64,000 nt of DNA from a virus. A model generated the notes under the pieces. It searched no databases and had not been told where the DNA came from. It saw only the letters and a program-made list of their open reading frames with translations. Where the stretch lies: the IMG/VR virus record IMGVR_UViG_3300050821_001428, positions 1 through 64,000 of that record. One strand, 5' to 3'. Made by a program: the position numbers and the translations under genes. Shown here in pieces: positions 58,405 to 64,000 of this stretch (position 1 is its first letter; each line of letters begins with the position of its first letter).

Positions 58405-58778
58405 CTTTATCCTTTACTTCGATCGGGTTTTTCTTTCTTAGTGATGATTATCTTCGAGAAAAATTCGGTCGATAAACGTTACTGTCAAAGTCTTTTGGGT
58501 ATGTCCAAAGTGTATCAAGCTAAAGGGATAAATTCAGCTTGACAAGATCAAAATAATGTGCTATTCGCGCGCGTACGCGATATAGTTTTATTATTATTTA
58601 GTTTTTAGTTTTTTAGTTTTATTATTATTTAGTTTTTAAGTTTATAGTTTTATAAATAATTTAACTTCTTACTTAAGTAAGAAGTTTATTAAATAACCCT
58701 ACGGGTTATTTATTATATCACAGAAAATTAAAGGAGGGGGGTGTGGGGGGACCAATTTTCTGTGCTACAATTTCTAGA
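58405..58778. other. Divergent control region, origin candidate
   Basis: A 374-bp gap between the leftward reductase and the rightward replication operon. It has a GCGCGCGTACGCG alternation near 58568, two near-identical AT-rich repeats (58583-58606 and 58614-58637), a 24-bp perfect palindrome (AACTTCTTACTTAAGTAAGA...), a hairpin AATAACCC-TAC-GGGTTATT, and an 11-bp inverted repeat (CACAGAAAATT) flanking a G-rich tract at about 58728-58774. TTGACA at about 58543 is 17 bp from TATTCG. Confidence 0.6.
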
Positions 58779-59096
58779 ATGATTCGTACTGCCCAACATT
58801 GCATCTCTGGGGAGCCTTTCTTCGATCGGTATGCGCCTTCGGAATCAACTCCGGGACAGTTCTACACGGTGCGAATCAACTTCGTTGGAGATCCATCCGA
58901 TCAATGGACATGTACTTGTCCCTCATTTGCTTATCGAGGTAACTGCAAGCACATCAAGATGATGGCGGGCTTTAACATTTGTCACTGGCACGAACTTGTG
59001 CATCAAGAGACACAGACAGAGCAACAGAAGATAGATCATATCTGCCCGGGATGTGGTAACATGACCGTAGACGAATTGGAAGATGATGGCACCTAG
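58779..59096 (+). CDS. SWIM zinc-finger + zinc-ribbon protein
   Basis: A 105-residue protein with a SWIM motif (WTCTCPSFAYRGNCKHIK) and a CPGCG pair near the C-terminus. The start at 58779 is chosen because TACAAT ends 7 nt before it, as in a leaderless start; the longer frame begins inside the G-rich repeat. It is the first gene of the replication operon. Confidence 0.65.
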   Translation: MIRTAQHCISGEPFFDRYAPSESTPGQFYTVRINFVGDPSDQWTCTCPSFAYRGNCKHIKMMAGFNICHWHELVHQETQTEQQKIDHICPGCGNMTVDELEDDGT

Positions 59097-59751
59097 ACAA
59101 CCAAACCTAACAAAAATTACTAACGCATTCGAACGTGCATATAATAGTGCGGAGAAGGCTAGTCAGCGCAAAGTGGTAGCGCAAGCTAAGTTCTTCTCGG
59201 CTATCGATCAGGTACTTGAGGGCAAAGTACGCAAACAACAGTTGGTAGACTTGGAGGACTCAGGATATGACGGGGACGATCCTGTCTCCTTTATCAGTCG
59301 ACAGTATCCTGGTTGGCGTCTAGTCAGCGTTAATGATGATGGTCTTCAGGCTGTTATCGAAGAAGATCCTAAGTTTATGAAGTTCTCCTTCGTAAATAAG
59401 GAGAATTCCAGAGTTTATCAGCGGACTAATACTCAGGCCGGTAGCTCATTAGATAATGAACGACTGCGTGAAGAGAATCCAGAGCTTTGGGATCAAGTCA
59501 CTACATGGCCAGAGCCATGGTATACCTTGATATATGAATTTGCTATAGCTACGGCAGCGACGACCCAAGAAGAATTGGAAGCCGAACTAGATAAGTACCT
59601 AAAGGCACAAGGTATGCAGCGCATTCTTAAAAGCCCCGAAGAATGGTCAGACGATGAATTCAAAGCTATCTCTAAATATATTATCCCGGGTTCTATTTCT
59701 ACCCGTATAATCAAGCCACGGGACGCTACTGATAAGGACATTGCTCTATGA
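59083..59751 (+). CDS. Hypothetical replication-operon protein
   Basis: A 222-residue charged protein overlapping both neighbours. Helical N-terminus (ITNAFERAYNSAEKASQRK), no recognised motif. Its setting between the SWIM protein and a P-loop protein suggests DNA metabolism. Confidence 0.6.
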   Translation: MMAPRQPNLTKITNAFERAYNSAEKASQRKVVAQAKFFSAIDQVLEGKVRKQQLVDLEDSGYDGDDPVSFISRQYPGWRLVSVNDDGLQAVIEEDPKFMKFSFVNKENSRVYQRTNTQAGSSLDNERLREENPELWDQVTTWPEPWYTLIYEFAIATAATTQEELEAELDKYLKAQGMQRILKSPEEWSDDEFKAISKYIIPGSISTRIIKPRDATDKDIAL

Positions 59752-60380
59752 AACTATTTAAGATAGCTATCTTGGGAGCACCCGGAGCGGGTAAGACCAA
59801 GGTTGCTCGGAAGGTAGTACAGCTTCTACAGGACCCGGAACCTAAATGGATAGTTGTTGACGGATATGTCAATCAAATGATAAAGCAGACTGGTATTCAG
59901 TTCGGGGCTAAGTCTAACTTCCCACAGAATCTATCGGTGATTACCACAAGATGGACCAAGGAAGCCGAAGCTTATAATAAGGGATTAAGTTCAATCACCT
60001 GCGGTAGTATTTATGAATCTATATTATACTCAACATTTGCCACCATGTTTCGCTCGCCAGATGAACAACAGATTGTACGCGATCAACTGTTCAATAACGT
60101 TATGATGCAGGCTCTTGGCGCGATCGAGGGAACGACGTATGATTATGATGCTATGTTCTTCATCCCGCTAAATCCTAAGGTCGCAAAAAATGCTGAAGGT
60201 ACTTGGGATAAGGTCATAGATGCTAAACTACCTGAAGTGCTTGAAGCCTTCCAGAAGAAGGTTATATTACTTGATGAGAAGACAGACACCGCCAAAGCCG
60301 AAAGTATTGTAGAGGTTATAGGAAAATTCCATGAGTTTTACACCAGTCTCATTACCACGAATGACGAACAAACAGTATGA
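59748..60380 (+). CDS. P-loop nucleotide kinase-like protein
   Basis: A 210-residue protein with a Walker A (ILGAPGAGKTKVARKV) at residues about 8-15, a VVDGYV strand and YDYDAMFFIPL. It resembles adenylate-kinase-like phage P-loop proteins. Substrate unknown. It overlaps the helicase loader by about 50 bp. Confidence 0.65.
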   Translation: MKLFKIAILGAPGAGKTKVARKVVQLLQDPEPKWIVVDGYVNQMIKQTGIQFGAKSNFPQNLSVITTRWTKEAEAYNKGLSSITCGSIYESILYSTFATMFRSPDEQQIVRDQLFNNVMMQALGAIEGTTYDYDAMFFIPLNPKVAKNAEGTWDKVIDAKLPEVLEAFQKKVILLDEKTDTAKAESIVEVIGKFHEFYTSLITTNDEQTV

Positions 60381-61176
60381 ATACGTTGAAGATCAGGCAG
60401 CACGCCGTAATATCTCATTCAATGTATGTCCTACGTGTGCATCAAAGCGGACGGAGATCGTTATTGATGGCAAGCACACCGAAGAATATGATTGGCCAGA
60501 AGACGCTACCTTTAAGCTAAATGGTGTTGAGTGGGCTTGCCACTGCAACGATCAGATTAACCTACTACGCCATTATATATTAGCCGATATTCCTAATGGA
60601 TATTGGCGTCTAGGTGAGAAGGAATATTGGGGCGATCCTAATGCGCTAGCGAAGGTAAAGGATTACCTAGATAACTGGGATCAATATAAATTGAACGGTT
60701 TTGGTATCGAGCTATACTCACCTCGGATGGGTGTGGGCAAAACAATGCTTGCGAGTATGCTAGCTAAGTGGCTCGTACAGAAGGGTGAGCGAGTCATGTT
60801 TGTACCTTTCAAGGACATTCTTGGCTTATATAAGTTACATGAGGACGAACGCTACGCAATCCTAGATCGTCTACGTAGCACTCCGGTATTGATTTTGGAT
60901 GAAGTTAGGGCTGGAATTAGCGATGCTCAGCACGCTTACATGGCGGGTGAGCTTGAGGATCTGCTACGCTTCCGTACAAGCGGAAGTGCTGTAACTATTG
61001 TTACAACAAATCTAACCCCCGAACAGCTTGACGAAGAGTATCCACGATGCTTCTCTCTGCTATCAGCTAAACAGTTGCCTATTGAGGTTGACGGCGACGA
61101 TGCCCGTAAGAATGGTAATAAAATGTTGGTAGATATCGAATTGATTAAGATGGGCGAAATTCGCCCAATAAATTAG
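60331..61176 (+). CDS. DnaC/DnaI-like helicase loader
   Basis: A 281-residue AAA+ ATPase. An N-terminal zinc site (VCPTCASK ... WACHCND) is followed by Walker A (SPRMGVGKTMLASMLAKWL), Walker B (PVLILDEVRAG), sensor 1 (AVTIVTTNLTPEQL) and an Arg-finger region (DEEYPRCFSLL). It would load the adjacent helicase. AGGAAA before ATG 60331 supports this start. Confidence 0.82.
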   Translation: MSFTPVSLPRMTNKQYEYVEDQAARRNISFNVCPTCASKRTEIVIDGKHTEEYDWPEDATFKLNGVEWACHCNDQINLLRHYILADIPNGYWRLGEKEYWGDPNALAKVKDYLDNWDQYKLNGFGIELYSPRMGVGKTMLASMLAKWLVQKGERVMFVPFKDILGLYKLHEDERYAILDRLRSTPVLILDEVRAGISDAQHAYMAGELEDLLRFRTSGSAVTIVTTNLTPEQLDEEYPRCFSLLSAKQLPIEVDGDDARKNGNKMLVDIELIKMGEIRPIN

Positions 61177-61183
61177 GACTATA

Positions 61184-62434
61184 ATGAACACGACTGAGAT
61201 ATTTGCGCTGGACCTTGAGGAAGAGTTACTGGCGCATTTAGGTTCACCCGATAGTTGGATGGTGATTAATGGCGAAGGCGTAACATCTGAACTAATTAAT
61301 GATCCTATAGTGGCAGAAGTATTTGAATGGCAGAAGAATCATATTCGTGAGCACAAGCAGCCCGCAACTATTCCCGTACTTGAACATCAATTTCCCGACC
61401 TACGGATTGAAGAACCCCAGACGGCGATCGGTGACCTTCTAGATCGTTTGCGCGAGCAATATTCTAAGAATCAACAGCGTAGGAAAATTACTAAAATTGT
61501 AGAATTACAAAAGAGTAATCCTCTTGCCGTACCCGATTACCTTGTGCGTTCGGGTCGAGAGCTTAAGACAGTGCTACAGAAACGCGGCGAGGTTTTTGGC
61601 ACCGGAGATATTGATCGTGCGCTTCATGCTTATGAAGCGCAGGTATTACGTGGTCCTGGTGCTTCGCTAGGTTGGAAAGAATTGAATGGATTTTTCTATG
61701 GTATGCGTGGGTTAAACGCTGTCATCGGAGCACCTAAGACTGGAAAGTCATGGGTGCTTGTGCAAATTCTAGTAGATAATATTCTTGAGGGTCACGTCAC
61801 GCACTTGCATTCGTTAGAATTGCCAGCGGTTGAAACCGATATGCGTGTGCGTTGCGCAGCAGCAGATGTACCTTTCTGGAGGTATATTCGCAACTGTCTA
61901 TCTCCTGAGGATAAGGAGAAATTACGCACAACTAGTGAATTTCTAGATGATACGGGCTTATATCGTATCATTAAGCCACCCGCAGGGAAACGGGGTATTG
62001 ATGAGATTGTCAATAGCTCGCGGGATAATGGGGCAGACGTAATCCTCATCGATCAGCTACAATATGTAGAGTCGGAAGACGGAGTAAACCTCGGATCACA
62101 CAATGCCACCGGTATGTATTGGAAGGTACTAAATAAGGCGCGGGATTACACCGACGAGGGACCAATCCTATACGCACACCAATTCAACAGAGCAGCCATG
62201 AATTCCGATACCATGCCATCAATGGAGATGGCAAAGGGTTCGTCTTCTATCGAAGAGACTGCTACACTAGCATTAGGCATATGGGCCAACAGAGATATGC
62301 GCCGTTTAGGCCAACTAGAGATTGGCGTATTATGTGCGCGTAACCATGAACACGCATCATGGGAGATTCAGGTCGAACGCAAATACGGGTGTAGCTTGAA
62401 TATTACTAGGCGAACTGACTTAGATGAAGAATGA
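61184..62434 (+). CDS. DnaB-like replicative helicase
   Basis: A 416-residue RecA-fold helicase: Walker A AVIGAPKTGKSWVLVQ, Walker B VILIDQLQYVES, and YAHQFNRAAM and KGSSSIEETA in the motif 3/4 positions. The N-terminal 140 residues are helical, as in DnaB collars. No intein is present here, unlike many DnaB genes. Confidence 0.85.
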   Translation: MNTTEIFALDLEEELLAHLGSPDSWMVINGEGVTSELINDPIVAEVFEWQKNHIREHKQPATIPVLEHQFPDLRIEEPQTAIGDLLDRLREQYSKNQQRRKITKIVELQKSNPLAVPDYLVRSGRELKTVLQKRGEVFGTGDIDRALHAYEAQVLRGPGASLGWKELNGFFYGMRGLNAVIGAPKTGKSWVLVQILVDNILEGHVTHLHSLELPAVETDMRVRCAAADVPFWRYIRNCLSPEDKEKLRTTSEFLDDTGLYRIIKPPAGKRGIDEIVNSSRDNGADVILIDQLQYVESEDGVNLGSHNATGMYWKVLNKARDYTDEGPILYAHQFNRAAMNSDTMPSMEMAKGSSSIEETATLALGIWANRDMRRLGQLEIGVLCARNHEHASWEIQVERKYGCSLNITRRTDLDEE

Positions 62435-62630
62435 CGGTCGTAGATTAAATGTACCACCGTGGGTATCGGACCCCGATCTAGTCGCGCCCTGCTTATGCGG
62501 TGAGGAATTTGACCCAGACAGCTATTATATTATCGTTCAAGATCCATATACGAACCTCAAACGTTGGTTTCATCTAACATGCTTACAAGACATGCAAGGC
62601 TTTTTCTTTGACATCGAAAATGAAGATTAG
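62424..62630 (+). CDS. Small zinc-binding protein
   Basis: A 68-residue protein with APCLCGEEFD and WFHLTCLQD giving a C-x-C...H...C site. It overlaps both the helicase and the primase. Confidence 0.55.
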   Translation: MKNDGRRLNVPPWVSDPDLVAPCLCGEEFDPDSYYIIVQDPYTNLKRWFHLTCLQDMQGFFFDIENED

Positions 62631-63711
62631 ATACTATGAATTCGTAGATGATATTGATCTTGATGCTCTATACGAAGCAATCGGATTTGATCCCCTAGTA
62701 AATATAAAGGACAATGACATTGGGCATTGTCTATTTCCAGACAATCATTCCCATGGCGATACAACTGGTAAATTTGCTATTCATCGCGGCAAGAAGATTT
62801 ATAATTGCTATAAGTGTGGTGGAGGGTCGCTACTATCCTTGATAGTAGAATTATATGGGTGGACCGTGGAGGAAGCTACCCGTTATTTACGTACATTTGC
62901 CATCGGTGATACTCGGAGCGATTCTGAATTTGCAGATCATTTGATGAAGATGTTGGGATATCAGGGAGAGAAACCATATCCTATTCCATACTTCAACGAA
63001 CGTGTACTTGATAAATTTGACGGGCCAGTCGACTACTTTAGGCGCAGAGGTATCTCTAATGAAGTAATCAATGACTGTCGCCTATGTTATTCAACGGAGG
63101 TAGTTAGAACAGCACCGATTAGGATGCGTGATAATGAATCCGTGAAAATCGATACGGACTATGTAGGTCCGGCTGCAATTTTCCCACATTTTTGGAAGGG
63201 CCGTCTTGTCGGATGGCAATCACGATGGATTGATTATCCAGATCCTAATCAACACCGACATACAGATGACACATTTCCCAAGTGGCTACCTAAGTATACG
63301 AATACTAGCTCATTTCCAAAGCATAATTCAATATATAATTATGACTGGTGCTTAACACAGAGCGATAAGATAGTAATCTGTGAGTCGGTGCCAACGGTAC
63401 TATTTTTGCGATCTAATGGTATACCTGCTATAGCATATTTTGGCGATGCACCAAGTCAAGAACAGTTAAAGATGTGTCGTCGTTTTACCCAAGGTGTAAT
63501 CTTAGCTCCCGACAACGACAGTAATGGTGATAAACTACTTATTAGTGCTACTAACGCGCTTCAAGACTTTATTGATGTGTGGCACGTACCCAAGGTTGGT
63601 GCGTCCCATGATGATCTAGGGACATATGCAGACTATGAAGATGGCCCACAACTTGTAAAGGAGCATTTAGACCTAGCTGAATTATCATATCTAATACCTA
63701 GCTATTACTAA
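62620..63711 (+). CDS. DnaG-like primase
   Basis: A 363-residue primase. The N-terminus has a CHC2-type zinc site (GHCLFPDNHSHGDTTGKF ... YNCYKCGGGSLL). The TOPRIM half shows KIVICESVPTVLFLRSNG with its Glu and VILAPDNDSNGDKL with the Asp-x-Asp. It makes RNA primers with the neighbouring helicase. The ATG at 62620 is favoured over a TTG at 62608. Confidence 0.85.
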   Translation: MKIRYYEFVDDIDLDALYEAIGFDPLVNIKDNDIGHCLFPDNHSHGDTTGKFAIHRGKKIYNCYKCGGGSLLSLIVELYGWTVEEATRYLRTFAIGDTRSDSEFADHLMKMLGYQGEKPYPIPYFNERVLDKFDGPVDYFRRRGISNEVINDCRLCYSTEVVRTAPIRMRDNESVKIDTDYVGPAAIFPHFWKGRLVGWQSRWIDYPDPNQHRHTDDTFPKWLPKYTNTSSFPKHNSIYNYDWCLTQSDKIVICESVPTVLFLRSNGIPAIAYFGDAPSQEQLKMCRRFTQGVILAPDNDSNGDKLLISATNALQDFIDVWHVPKVGASHDDLGTYADYEDGPQLVKEHLDLAELSYLIPSYY

Positions 63712-63738
63712 CAAACCGTAAGATAATAGTTAGACTTC

Positions 63739-63861
63739 ATGTTCACCAAGACCGCTGATATTCCAACTTCCTCTGCAAAGATTGTCCCTCATGATGATCC
63801 CCAGGTTAAGAAGATCAAGGAAGATTTATCCTCGGGCAAGAAAATCAAGAAGTCACTGTAA
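63739..63861 (+). CDS. Small Lys-rich protein
   Basis: A 40-residue ORF starting MFTKTADIPTSSAKIVPHDD and ending in a basic run (SSGKKIKKSL). It lies between primase and the next gene. Function unknown. Confidence 0.45.
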   Translation: MFTKTADIPTSSAKIVPHDDPQVKKIKEDLSSGKKIKKSL

Positions 63862-63926
63862 CTAAATAGCATACCTGTGCTATAGTTTATTCATCGACTC
63901 TATATGAGTCACTATTAAAGGATAAT

Positions 63927-64000
63927 ATGCCTAATTTCAATAAGGACGCCGCTAATCGCGGTAATGAAGTAGTCGAGCGTGGTACCGGAGGCGGTAATTT
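63927..64000 (+). CDS. Start of a further replication-operon gene (partial)
   Basis: ATG with AAAGGATAAT upstream opens MPNFNKDAANRGNEVVERGT and a Gly-rich stretch, running off the window. Too short to identify; a single-strand binding protein would fit the location. Confidence 0.55.
   Translation, partial: MPNFNKDAANRGNEVVERGTGGGN

Noticed and set aside
1-64000. CRISPR array or insertion sequence
   Set aside because: No spaced direct repeats of CRISPR type and no transposase gene with terminal repeats were seen.

Overview
This window is part of the genome of a large tailed bacteriophage (Caudoviricetes). It carries a terminase large subunit, portal, tail-collar fibre protein, rIIA/rIIB homologues, a DnaB/DnaC/DnaG replication set, a B12-dependent ribonucleotide reductase, phage-type HNH endonucleases and a 12-kb array of tRNA genes. 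The host cannot be named from sequence alone. Strong TTGACA/TATAAT promoters, many genes with no room for a leader, a lipoprotein gene and a secreted lysozyme-like gene would suit an actinobacterium or a similar Gram-positive host, but that is inference.

Layout. (1) 1-7.3 kb: about 24 small minus-strand genes of mostly unknown function, many with their own consensus promoter, and two copies of a hexanucleotide-repeat gene. (2) 7.4-14.7 kb: a plus-strand ART-like protein, a tail-collar fibre, two small membrane proteins (holin candidates), rIIB, rIIA and a papain-like amidase. (3) 14.7-18.05 kb: a visibly GC-rich operon of overlapping genes with a DNA methyltransferase and a RyR-domain protein, apparently acquired. 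(4) 18.1-41.8 kb: the virion/packaging block: an intein-split SWIM protein, two nucleotidyltransferase/ART-like proteins (one containing a complete CCA-adding enzyme), metallophosphoesterase, portal with a mini-intein, terminase with two inteins, and two surface-type proteins. (5) 41.9-54.2 kb: 32 apparently intact tRNA genes for 18 amino acids (Phe and Trp not seen), all on the minus strand, with an RNase P RNA gene, other structured RNAs, HNH genes, a Tad1-like protein and many broken tRNAs. (6) 54.4-58.4 kb: MazG-like protein and an intein-containing class II ribonucleotide reductase. (7) 58.4-58.8 kb: a divergent, AT-rich, palindrome-rich region, an origin/control candidate. (8) 58.8-64 kb: plus-strand replication operon (SWIM protein, P-loop kinase, helicase loader, helicase, primase).

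The most striking theme is a phage-encoded tRNA supply and maturation set. tRNA genes without encoded CCA, an RNase P RNA (P1, P2 and P4 with its bulged U can be paired by eye) and a CCA-adding enzyme would let the phage trim 5' ends and add 3' CCA to its own tRNAs. The second theme is intein load: five inteins in four genes, placed at functional sites of their hosts (beside the reductase radical Cys, beside a terminase nuclease Asp, inside a SWIM zinc ligand set). The third is a repeated promoter design, TTGACA - 17 bp - TATACT followed 6-8 nt later by ATG, implying leaderless mRNAs.
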